Source of the DNA: Bacteroidales bacterium
GTDB lineage: Bacteria > Bacteroidota > Bacteroidia > Bacteroidales > WCHB1-69
Assembly (NCBI GenBank): GCA_017617445.1
Contig: JAFZWE010000016.1
Span: forward strand, 1-58,129
Reading direction: 5' to 3'
DNA length: 58,129 nucleotides
The notes below the pieces were generated by a model. It saw only the letters and a list, made by a program, of their open reading frames with translations. It was not told the origin of the DNA and ran no database searches. Numbering within the stretch: the first letter of the stretch is position 1; each line of letters starts with the position of its first letter. A program made the position numbers and the translations under genes. Below, one piece after another: positions 1 through 7,640 of the stretch.

Positions 1-50
1 GTTGCATGTATAAAAAAGCGGTTTTTTGTCCGAAAAAAACCAGAAAACGA

Positions 51-84
51 CCGAAAACGACCTCCCGGAGGGTCCGGTTTTCGG
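51..84. repeat. Inverted repeat (hairpin) in gene-free left flank
   Basis: An 8-bp arm at 51-58 (CCGAAAAC) is complementary to 77-84 (GTTTTCGG). An inner arm GACC (59-62) can pair with GGTC (71-74). Direct repeats of TTTTCGGAG follow at about 78-95. It could be a terminator for a gene left of the window or simply part of the repeat-rich flank. No protein gene is convincing anywhere in 1-395. Confidence 0.4.
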
Positions 85-173
85 AGTTTTTCGGAGTTTT
101 TCCCGAAAAAACGTCCGGAAACCACTCCCGGTGCACCCCCCTCCCCGACGGAGCAGGGGGCGGACCCCGCGCC

Positions 174-272
174 GCGTTAGGGATTGGAGCGGGCACGAGC
201 GCCCGCAAAGCCCCCGCTGCGGCCGGCGCGAGTAAAGCGGAAAGCCCGACGGCGGCTCCGCCGCCGGAACGC
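174..272 (+). ncRNA. GC-rich structured intergenic element (candidate RNA or dispersed repeat)
   Basis: The stretch is strikingly GC-rich next to AT-rich flanks. It folds on paper into a closed unit: GCGTT (174-178) pairs with AACGC (268-272), GCGGGC (189-194) pairs with GCCCGC (201-206), and CGGCGG (250-255) pairs with CCGCCG (261-266). The core words GTTAGGGATTGGAGCGG and GCGGAAAGCCCGAC resemble, from memory, a motif that recurs in intergenic regions of many Bacteroidota genomes. I cannot name an established family for it. It has no plausible coding content. Strand is assigned from the orientation of the remembered motif. It could be a structured RNA, a mobile miniature repeat or a transcription-end element. 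Confidence 0.45.
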
Positions 273-395
273 CCAAGATAAAATTTCCACCATAATATAT
301 ATATGTATAAAACAAAGCGTCTCAGCGGCACAGAAGCCACACAGACACTGCAAAACTCAAATTTTCTTTTTTTAATTGTAAAACAGTACTTTAGA

Positions 396-3300
396 CTAAA
401 AATCCAGTCCAAGAGAGAAGAGCAACATGCCGGCTTTGTTGTTGATCTTGAAGTCCTCGACACCCCAAGCGTAATCAAGACGGAGGAAATAGCCCAGCAG
501 CTTGGCACGCAATCCCAGTCCGAATCCGCCCACGATAGGATCCACCTGCCGTTTGACCCTGACCAGAATATCACCGGCACTGACATAGCGCGTGTACAGG
601 CAATTGTCCTCAGAATAGGGAGTAAGGCCGGTCCACGCGGTGCCGATATCGCCAAAGGCCACAAGCTGCAAGGAGTTGAAGAACTGGTTAGCGATATTAC
701 GATGGGCGATAAGCTGAACAAAAGGAATGCGCAATTCCGTGCTAATCAAGAAGAAAGATGTACCATTCCTAATATTCTGCTGGAATCCGCGCATATTGGT
801 GGCCAGTGTTTGATAGGCGTAATTCTTACTTTGGTCCACCCAGATATCGCTGTTGAATTTGGCGAAAATCCAATTATCAACGCCTCCCATATAATAGACG
901 AGGCGGCTGGAGCCAAAGTTGGTAGAGGCGGCGAAGCGGGTAGCCCAAGTCATGTTGCGGAAAACACGGACCGACTTCCGGGCATCAATGCCAGCGACAA
1001 ACAGATATTTGTTGTCCTTGTCCAGCCGGTGTTGGTATTCGGCAAAGACTTTGATTTTGCTTCCACGCCAGAGGTTGGTGTAAAGTTCCTTGGAAGAATC
1101 AAAGACATATTCCAGTTTTACCCCAGCCCAGCCGTGGCGTTCGTCGGCGGCTTTGAGCGAATAGTCGTTCAATCCAGCCATAATATAGGTCTCGTAGCGT
1201 CCCGTCAGGGTCAGTCGCAAGCTGTTGAACTTGTCGAACGGATACTTCATGATGTAGAAGATGCTGTTGGAGTGCTGTTTGTAGTAGTATTGTCCGATGG
1301 CCGATTTGATGCTTTGGCGATAAAGCACTACCTGATGGTCCAGTCGTTTGTGCAGATCTTCGTAACTGAACATGAACTCATTGCTTTGCAAGTCAAAAGA
1401 GAGCCGGAAGCCGCCGGTGATACGGTAGTCTTCAAACAGGTCGTTGATGCCGACCATGACCAGTGCGTTGATGCCTGTATTAAGATAAATAGGTGATGTA
1501 CCTCCGGTAAACTGCTGGTATGAAGTATTGAGAAAACTAAAATCTGCCTGCGTAACCAACTGGTTTATTGTATATTGTGTATAATAATTTCGGGGGGCGA
1601 CTCTGACAAAGGAAGAGGAGTCAGACCCGTTGTCTGTGGAGTCACCTGCATCAGCGGAGGCAGGGGCTGACAGATCGCTCAGGTGGACCTGTCTGAATCC
1701 GTGGCGGGTAGTTCCGCCTGTCCTTCCCCCTTGTGCGGCAGCGATACTGTCTTTACGTGCTGCGGCGGCCTTCATTGTGGACTTAAACGCGACATCTGTC
1801 AGTTCCGTTGCGAGTGGTTGTTGTTGCAATGGATGAATGAGCATTCTCTTCGCTCCCTTATACAGCATCACCTCTGCCACATTCCCGCTGGCCGCTGAAA
1901 AATCCTGTTCAAAAATGCTGTATGCTACATTTGTAAGAGGTTCTGAATGTGCATAATACGCATAATGAATTATTGTATCCACCTTACTGATGGCGCTGTC
2001 AAAACGGGCGATGCATCGGTTATTGATGCCGTTGGCGTCGCTGAGATAGATCAGTGTCCCCTCCCCTGCATCTCTGGGGTGGGACTCACTGGCATCGGGG
2101 GTGTAAGTGATTTGCAGCAGTTCCGGCGACTTGCTTTCATAGTCATACATGAACAGGTCATGGTATTTTTGCGGGGATTGTGTATGAAAAGCCTCCTTAG
2201 GATGCAGCTGGTTATCCGGGCGATTGGAAGAGAAAACGATTTGTCGATTGCCGTTGAAGAAGCGGGGGTGGGTGTCATCATAGAAATCGTTGGTAAGATT
2301 CACAAAAGAGCGGGCTCTGAGGCTATAAACGTAAATATCGGACTGACCATGCTGGAATCCGGAGAACAGGAGCAGTTTCCCGTCAGGGGAAAAGGAGATG
2401 TCGGTAATTTTCTCCACATCAATCAGCTGGCGCTTTTCCAGTTTTTTTTCTTCCAGGTTATAGGGGTAGTAGTAGCAGCGGCCGGCATCTTCCAGTGTAA
2501 AGGCCAGCACACGCCCGCCGGGCTGCCAGGCCAAAAGCGGGAAAGTGAGGTCAGGATTATCTTCCGTTTTGTGTTGGCGGGAGAAGATGCGGCGGGGTTT
2601 GCTGTCATCCTCCCTTTTCAGCCAAATGATGAAGCGGCCGGCTTGATTGGTGACATAGGCGTAGCTTTCATTGTCCGGGGAGAGTCTGAACATGGAGTAA
2701 TCCCGGCGTTTTTTCACTTTTGCCAGAATTCCCTCACCTTCGGGCTTTTCACGTTTTATATCTTTTTTATAGATCACATAATAATGCCTATACCAATCAA
2801 TAAGAAGCTGTTTAAAGGGAACGCCGGTCACATTGTAGAAGCCGCGTTCATGGCTGCGGTAGGAGCGGGTGGCATACAGCACGGCGGGGATGGCACTTTC
2901 GCCGAAGCGGTCGGAGATGAACTTCCAGAAGGAGTGACCCGCATAGGTGGCATCCACCGGGGAGAGCTGATCCAAGTCGGCGTATTTTTGGGTGAGGATA
3001 CCGTTTTTCACATATTCCTCCACAGTACTGTCCCAGTTTTCTCCCACAAAAGAGGAGAGGCCGGAGAAGTACCAAGTGGGCACATCCAGCAGGTAGTCGG
3101 AGGTGATGTTGGCCCCCACCGAAGAGCCGTTGATGATCCAGTGGGCGTACAGGTTCATCACGCCGGCCCGCAGCATTCTGTCAAAATGGGCATGGTCTCC
3201 ATCAAAATAGAGATAGATTTTTGTTCCGTAAATATTGGTCACCCCGCCCAGATTATAGAAGTCGTCATTGTCGTAAGCGAAATTGGATTCACGGAAGTCG

Positions 3301-3647
3301 GACTGGGTGTTATAGACGATGAACTGAATTTTCTTGGTGGCAGTGAAATTGAGCATTTTCTCAATCTCCTCAATCACCTGCGGAGCTTTGTACAGGGTAT
3401 ATTCCCCCAATTCCTTGCCGGTGGGATAAAAATAGACATCAAACTGGGTAGTGCGGTAATACTGCCAATTCTGTTTCTGGTACTGCACCCTGTTTTTGCC
3501 GAAAGAGAGTTGGGAGCCGTTATAAAATTGGGCATGAAGTTCAGGTGCAGAGAGCAAAATAGCGCAAAGGATTCCGAAGCACAGGCTGCGGAATCCAAGA
3601 ATTTGTTTTACTATTTTACTATTATACACTTTATTAGAAAAGACCAT
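396..3647 (-). CDS. TolB-like beta-propeller / outer-membrane barrel protein
   Basis: Predicted large envelope protein of a Bacteroidota-type family. The open frame reaches 3683, but I place the start at the ATG at 3645-3647. A promoter-like TAACTTTGC overlaps the longer start, and this ATG leads directly into a signal peptide ending near the AQF motif. Numbered from the longer frame, residues about 70-320 resemble a gluzincin (peptidase MA-like) fold but show no HExxH motif. Residues about 330-600 carry PD40/TolB-like propeller repeats such as SPDGKLLLFSG. From about 700 to the end the protein looks like an outer-membrane beta-barrel and finishes with a terminal Phe. It lies directly after engB on the same strand. 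The function is unknown; surface attachment or envelope assembly is inference. Confidence 0.75.
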   Translation of the reverse strand: MVFSNKVYNSKIVKQILGFRSLCFGILCAILLSAPELHAQFYNGSQLSFGKNRVQYQKQNWQYYRTTQFDVYFYPTGKELGEYTLYKAPQVIEEIEKMLNFTATKKIQFIVYNTQSDFRESNFAYDNDDFYNLGGVTNIYGTKIYLYFDGDHAHFDRMLRAGVMNLYAHWIINGSSVGANITSDYLLDVPTWYFSGLSSFVGENWDSTVEEYVKNGILTQKYADLDQLSPVDATYAGHSFWKFISDRFGESAIPAVLYATRSYRSHERGFYNVTGVPFKQLLIDWYRHYYVIYKKDIKREKPEGEGILAKVKKRRDYSMFRLSPDNESYAYVTNQAGRFIIWLKREDDSKPRRIFSRQHKTEDNPDLTFPLLAWQPGGRVLAFTLEDAGRCYYYPYNLEEKKLEKRQLIDVEKITDISFSPDGKLLLFSGFQHGQSDIYVYSLRARSFVNLTNDFYDDTHPRFFNGNRQIVFSSNRPDNQLHPKEAFHTQSPQKYHDLFMYDYESKSPELLQITYTPDASESHPRDAGEGTLIYLSDANGINNRCIARFDSAISKVDTIIHYAYYAHSEPLTNVAYSIFEQDFSAASGNVAEVMLYKGAKRMLIHPLQQQPLATELTDVAFKSTMKAAAARKDSIAAAQGGRTGGTTRHGFRQVHLSDLSAPASADAGDSTDNGSDSSSFVRVAPRNYYTQYTINQLVTQADFSFLNTSYQQFTGGTSPIYLNTGINALVMVGINDLFEDYRITGGFRLSFDLQSNEFMFSYEDLHKRLDHQVVLYRQSIKSAIGQYYYKQHSNSIFYIMKYPFDKFNSLRLTLTGRYETYIMAGLNDYSLKAADERHGWAGVKLEYVFDSSKELYTNLWRGSKIKVFAEYQHRLDKDNKYLFVAGIDARKSVRVFRNMTWATRFAASTNFGSSRLVYYMGGVDNWIFAKFNSDIWVDQSKNYAYQTLATNMRGFQQNIRNGTSFFLISTELRIPFVQLIAHRNIANQFFNSLQLVAFGDIGTAWTGLTPYSEDNCLYTRYVSAGDILVRVKRQVDPIVGGFGLGLRAKLLGYFLRLDYAWGVEDFKINNKAGMLLFSLGLDF

Positions 3648-3680
3648 TGTATCCTGCATCCCAAAACCGTGATGCGGGGG

Positions 3681-3688
3681 CAAAGTTA
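3681..3688 (-). promoter_or_regulatory. Bacteroidota -7 box TAACTTTG for the TolB-like gene
   Basis: On the minus strand TAACTTTG, followed by C, matches TAnnTTTG and overlaps the stop codon of engB. A transcript starting about 7 bases downstream would leave a leader of roughly 28 bases before the ATG at 3647 and would exclude the upstream start at 3683. No clear -33 element is visible. Confidence 0.45.
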
Positions 3689-4285
3689 CATGAAATTCGC
3701 ATTGATCTGGTCAATATATTCGCATATTTCCTCACGGCCCCGCCCGCTTTGGGCAGAGGTCAGGAAAAAGAGGGGGAACTCTTCCCATGTTTCAGCCAGT
3801 TTTTTCTGGAAAAGCGAGACATTGCGTTGCAACTGGGCATTGGAGATCTTGTCGGTTTTGGTAAAAACGATGGAGAAGGGGACCCCTAGTGCGCCCATTT
3901 TGTTGATGAACTCAATGTCAATTTTCTGGGGTTCCAGACGGGCGTCCACCAGCACAAAGACCAGTTGCAGATTGGGTCTTTGAACCATGTATTCCTCAAT
4001 CATCCTGCTCCATTTGGCGCGTGTTTCCTTAGAGACACTGGCATAGCCATATCCTGGCAAATCCACCAGATACCATTTTTTATCTATAATAAAATGATTG
4101 ATAGTCTGTGTTTTACCCGGCTTTGAAGAAGTTTTGGCCAAATTGGAGCGTTGGGTCAGCATGTTGATCAAAGACGACTTGCCCACATTGGAACGCCCAA
4201 TGAACGCATATTCCGGCATACTGGCGGACGGGCACTTATGCCAGTCCACCACACTTTGCAAATAAGATGCCTCCTGTATCACCAT
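3686..4285 (-). CDS. engB: Ribosome biogenesis GTP-binding protein EngB/YsxC
   Basis: Small TrmE-Era-EngA-EngB-type GTPase. The family is needed for late assembly of the large ribosomal subunit. The 199-residue length is normal. GTPase motifs are intact: G1 GRSNVGKSS at residues 30-38, G3 DLPGYG at 75-80, G4 TKTD at about 142-145 and the G5 region TSAQSGRG near the end. The gene begins 12 bases after the stop of the M4 protease gene on the same strand and has no visible promoter of its own, so it may be transcribed from the protease promoter. This is an odd partnership for a housekeeping GTPase. The identification is secure; the operon is inferred from spacing. Confidence 0.95.
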   Translation of the reverse strand: MVIQEASYLQSVVDWHKCPSASMPEYAFIGRSNVGKSSLINMLTQRSNLAKTSSKPGKTQTINHFIIDKKWYLVDLPGYGYASVSKETRAKWSRMIEEYMVQRPNLQLVFVLVDARLEPQKIDIEFINKMGALGVPFSIVFTKTDKISNAQLQRNVSLFQKKLAETWEEFPLFFLTSAQSGRGREEICEYIDQINANFM

Positions 4286-4297
4286 CCCTGACTGACA

Positions 4298-7200
4298 TTA
4301 ATGTTTAATCACCTTGGAAGTGCCGATCCATTCGTTTCCACGGAAAAGTCGGATCAGGTACATTCCATTTGACAAATGTCCGATGCGGATAGTGTTATAG
4401 GTGTCTGTCAATTGTCCGCGCATCAGTTGACGGCCAAAGAGGTCACATACAGCATATTCCATTGTTGCATTGGTGGCCTGGTCATGGTCAAGCTGCACCG
4501 TCACTTCGGAGTGTGCGGGGTTGGGATAAACCAGGAAATATGCATTGCCCTCGGCATATTCTGAAACGCCGTCCCCTTCCAGCACAGCAATATTATCCAA
4601 ATAGACATGGTCCAACGGGAACGACGTCAAATCGCTGGCGTAGCATTTGGATTCAAAAGTGATAGCATGAACCCCGCCGACATAGTCTGACAGATTCACA
4701 GCGCGGGCGGCAAAAGGATCGTTGGAAGGTGTGTTCGGGATAAAGTTCGGTCCCACCTGTTCGCCATCCACCAACACACGCATCATACTGGTCATAAGCA
4801 GGTTGAAATCAGTGGAGATATAACCGCTTAAAAACTGCTCATACAGATCTTTTCCAGAGGTCTGCTTCAGGTCAAAGCGGACAGCAAACTGTGCATAGTC
4901 CGTCGCATCGGCGCAAATGGTGATACGGGAGTTGAGACTCGGATTGGCTGCCCACAACTCGGCTTCACTTTCAGGAAATTCAAGTTCTCCATAATATTCC
5001 ATCACATTTCCTGCACCCATCTTGGCCAACTTCCCGCCGCTATAACCTGACAAGGTGGACACATTCAAAGTGGCATGCTCTTCCAATTCAATGTAGTAAT
5101 ACTGCTGCATGGTGCTTTGTTCAAACGTAAGTGCATCCAGTTCATTGATTTTAAGCGGGTGCATCACCATCTTGGTGACTCTGTCGTCAGAGGCGTCGAT
5201 ATCACCGGGATTAGCGGCGACCACTTTCAAATTGGTACGTGGGGCCGTGAAATCCGCTAACGTGGAAAAAGTGTAAATCAGTGTATCCTGCGAAGTGACG
5301 GTCCTGTCAAACACCACATATTCAATCACGGTGTCTGCCGTATTGAGGATATAACCGATTCTCACAGAATCGCCGGCGGGGATGCTGTCGCAAATATCCA
5401 TTTTGAACGAGCAGACAATGGGGGTGGCTTCGGTCAGCGTGCAGGAAGATACGGGAGAAATCACGCTCAGAATATGGACATCGGCATTCTGGTAAACCAA
5501 GTTGGTGAAAGAGTAACCGACAAGGCTGTCGGCAAAGGTAGCGACAGTGGAGGGACGCACTGCAATATCCAACCGGTGAGCGCCGATAGTGCTGACGTCC
5601 AGGGTACGGTTGAGGGAAACTTCAAAATGTTCACCAGGTTCAACCTGCTGTTCCAGGGTGACCGTATCCATCACTTCAACGGTTTGATCCAACATCACAC
5701 GCACCACCAGCTGAGTGCCGGCAGGCAGGGGTTGGTCGCAGGAGTTGTAAAAAAGATCCAGCACCACTTGTTCTTCCGAACCCAGTGCACAGTCGGTGGC
5801 GGGAGAAAGGACTTCGCTCACATAGACGGTGGTATCGGAAAAACGATAGCCGACTCCGACAGCGCGCCAGGCCTCCGCCACGGTATATGCCTCTTCCGAG
5901 CAGGGTCCGAACAGATCTTCCACCACAATCATCGACAGCTCATAGGTATCCTGGTAATCGGAGGTAGGCACCAAGTTTTCTGTCAGGGTATAATATGCCA
6001 CCTGGGAGGCTTTGTCTATTCCAATAGGCGTCACATGGTACTCGGTCCCGTGATCATTCACGCCATCACCGCCAACGCACAGCAAGTAATACCAGTAGTT
6101 GGCGACACCGCTGTTGGTGTGCACACCGCCATTGTCGGCATCACCAGATTCCCAATAGGTGCCCAGATAGGTGTCCGGATTCTGATAAGCTTGCGGATTG
6201 GACATGTCGCGGAAAGCGGAGCCGACCTCATCGCCGATGGTCCACTTGATGGTATCCGTGGCATAATGAGTGATGCTCACCCCGAACATGTCGCTAAAAG
6301 CTTCATTCAGGGCGCCCGATTCATAGATATATTCCAGATTGGCGGTATTTTCTGTCAGGCCATGCGTAATCTCGTGGCCGCAAATTGTCAAGGAGGTGAA
6401 CGGATAGCCGTTGACGCCGTCGCCATAGAACATGGCACCTTCGGTCCACATGGCATTCTCTACATTCTGTCCGAGGTGCACGTAGCTCATCAAACGCATT
6501 CCCTGATTGTTAATGCTGTTTCTGCCGAAACGGTAATAGTAATAATCGTAAGTTTTTTCTGCGCCGAAATGGGCTTCATTGGCCACTGAGTCCACATCGA
6601 AGAAATTGTCACTCTCCACAATGTCCACAGCCAAGTTGGTGGGAGTTTGAATCAATGAACCCTGGTTATTCAGCGACCGCGTGTAGATTCCATTACCCTC
6701 GCCTCTGGTGTTCTCACGGAGGACAAACTGTGTAGCGGAGATGGAATCCACGGTGATGGTCTGGATGCCATCATAACGTGTTTTTGCCAGAACTTCTACT
6801 TCAATGTTTTGATTTTTTTTTAAAACCTTAATGACATCGCCAGTCACGGCGTCCACATAGACCACCTGCTTGGCAAGGGGGGAGATGGAAAAGACACTCA
6901 CTTCGTATGCCAAGCGATAAGCGGAGGCATCGGAAGAGAAGGCGGGGTCATAGAAAACCAGCTGCGGGGTAGGATAATAGGTGGCTTTTTCATCGTGCAT
7001 GGTCTCCTTCAGATCTGCTTCTAATTGTTCGTTTTCCCAGGCATACTGGTCTGCCGGGGTGAGCTGGATGGCCAATGCAGCGGCGTCATCAGACGACATC
7101 AGCGGCGTCCAGGGCTTGCTAAAGTTGTGGAGAATCACTCCATTGGCATAGGTCACTTTCCCCTCTTTTTCATGCAGAATCATGACTGCGCCATTGATGG

Positions 7201-7498
7201 GTATCTGGTGAAAAGTTTGCTGGTAACGGAAAGTTTTGTTCCCGTTCTTCTGTTCACTCTGTTCCAGCAGCGTCATTTCACTGTCAGTGGGCAGGTTCAG
7301 CTGTTTGGCATACGTGCTGAAGAACTGTTCTGCGGGGATCTGATATTCCGGCTTCACCATCAGGATACGGCCTTTGGATTTCAGCGTGGCAATCTCATTG
7401 ATGGATTCTGGATAGGACACAGCAGCCGCACCGCCTTTTTGGGAGAAACAGGCAAGAGTCCATACCGACAATAAAAGAAAAACAAAAAGCTTTTTCAT
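4298..7498 (-). CDS. Secreted M4 (thermolysin-like) metalloprotease with T9SS sorting domain
   Basis: Secreted zinc endopeptidase of 1066 residues. A signal peptide (1-20) is followed by an FTP/PepSY-type propeptide (about 35-225), which in this family keeps the enzyme inactive until cleaved. The M4 catalytic domain (about 235-555) has the zinc motif HEITH at 375-379, third ligand Glu399 in GALNEAFSD, and catalytic His460 in GGVHTNSG. Two beta-rich repeats follow, each opening with an SP-x-x-x-C signature (about 560-780), then a jelly-roll-like segment. The C terminus has the type A T9SS sorting domain (YPNPAHSEV ... GMYLIRLF). It is expected to cross the outer membrane through the SprA-containing T9SS and to be surface-anchored or released after cleavage of the tail. 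Upstream it has TAAATTTGC, and a terminator separates it from the C10 protease. Confidence 0.93.
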   Translation of the reverse strand: MKKLFVFLLLSVWTLACFSQKGGAAAVSYPESINEIATLKSKGRILMVKPEYQIPAEQFFSTYAKQLNLPTDSEMTLLEQSEQKNGNKTFRYQQTFHQIPINGAVMILHEKEGKVTYANGVILHNFSKPWTPLMSSDDAAALAIQLTPADQYAWENEQLEADLKETMHDEKATYYPTPQLVFYDPAFSSDASAYRLAYEVSVFSISPLAKQVVYVDAVTGDVIKVLKKNQNIEVEVLAKTRYDGIQTITVDSISATQFVLRENTRGEGNGIYTRSLNNQGSLIQTPTNLAVDIVESDNFFDVDSVANEAHFGAEKTYDYYYYRFGRNSINNQGMRLMSYVHLGQNVENAMWTEGAMFYGDGVNGYPFTSLTICGHEITHGLTENTANLEYIYESGALNEAFSDMFGVSITHYATDTIKWTIGDEVGSAFRDMSNPQAYQNPDTYLGTYWESGDADNGGVHTNSGVANYWYYLLCVGGDGVNDHGTEYHVTPIGIDKASQVAYYTLTENLVPTSDYQDTYELSMIVVEDLFGPCSEEAYTVAEAWRAVGVGYRFSDTTVYVSEVLSPATDCALGSEEQVVLDLFYNSCDQPLPAGTQLVVRVMLDQTVEVMDTVTLEQQVEPGEHFEVSLNRTLDVSTIGAHRLDIAVRPSTVATFADSLVGYSFTNLVYQNADVHILSVISPVSSCTLTEATPIVCSFKMDICDSIPAGDSVRIGYILNTADTVIEYVVFDRTVTSQDTLIYTFSTLADFTAPRTNLKVVAANPGDIDASDDRVTKMVMHPLKINELDALTFEQSTMQQYYYIELEEHATLNVSTLSGYSGGKLAKMGAGNVMEYYGELEFPESEAELWAANPSLNSRITICADATDYAQFAVRFDLKQTSGKDLYEQFLSGYISTDFNLLMTSMMRVLVDGEQVGPNFIPNTPSNDPFAARAVNLSDYVGGVHAITFESKCYASDLTSFPLDHVYLDNIAVLEGDGVSEYAEGNAYFLVYPNPAHSEVTVQLDHDQATNATMEYAVCDLFGRQLMRGQLTDTYNTIRIGHLSNGMYLIRLFRGNEWIGTSKVIKH

Positions 7499-7570
7499 AC
7501 TACAAATTTATATTAATATTCAATATTCTCAATCAAAATCGGATTCTCCGAGGCATTTTCAAATCCGGGG

Positions 7571-7578
7571 CAAATTTA
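7571..7578 (-). promoter_or_regulatory. Bacteroidota -7 box TAAATTTG for the M4 protease
   Basis: Minus-strand TAAATTTG followed by C lies about 70 bases upstream of the M4 protease start and immediately downstream of the terminator of the C10 protease gene. This arrangement implies that the two protease genes are transcribed independently. Confidence 0.55.
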
Positions 7579-7589
7579 CAATTTTTTTT

Positions 7590-7616
7590 AAAAAAAAGGC
7601 GGCCTTGTAGGTCGCC
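7590..7616 (-). terminator. Rho-independent terminator of the C10 protease gene
   Basis: Read on the minus strand, GGCGACC (7616-7610), a five-base loop TACAA and GGCCGCC (7604-7598) form a 7-bp stem with one G-U pair. A run of eight T follows at once. It lies 25 bases after the C10 protease stop codon. Confidence 0.85.
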
Positions 7617-7640
7617 TTTTTCCATATTTGCTTTTAAAGC

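Noticed and set aside
6-281. 91-codon frame in the GC-rich left flank
   Set aside because: It crosses the structured element and hairpin, is Arg/Pro/Ala-rich low-complexity sequence and has no start signal.
1947-3983. Long plus-strand open frame (678 codons) across the TolB-like and engB genes
   Set aside because: It is antisense to two well-supported genes, shows no family motifs and has composition dictated by the opposite strand.
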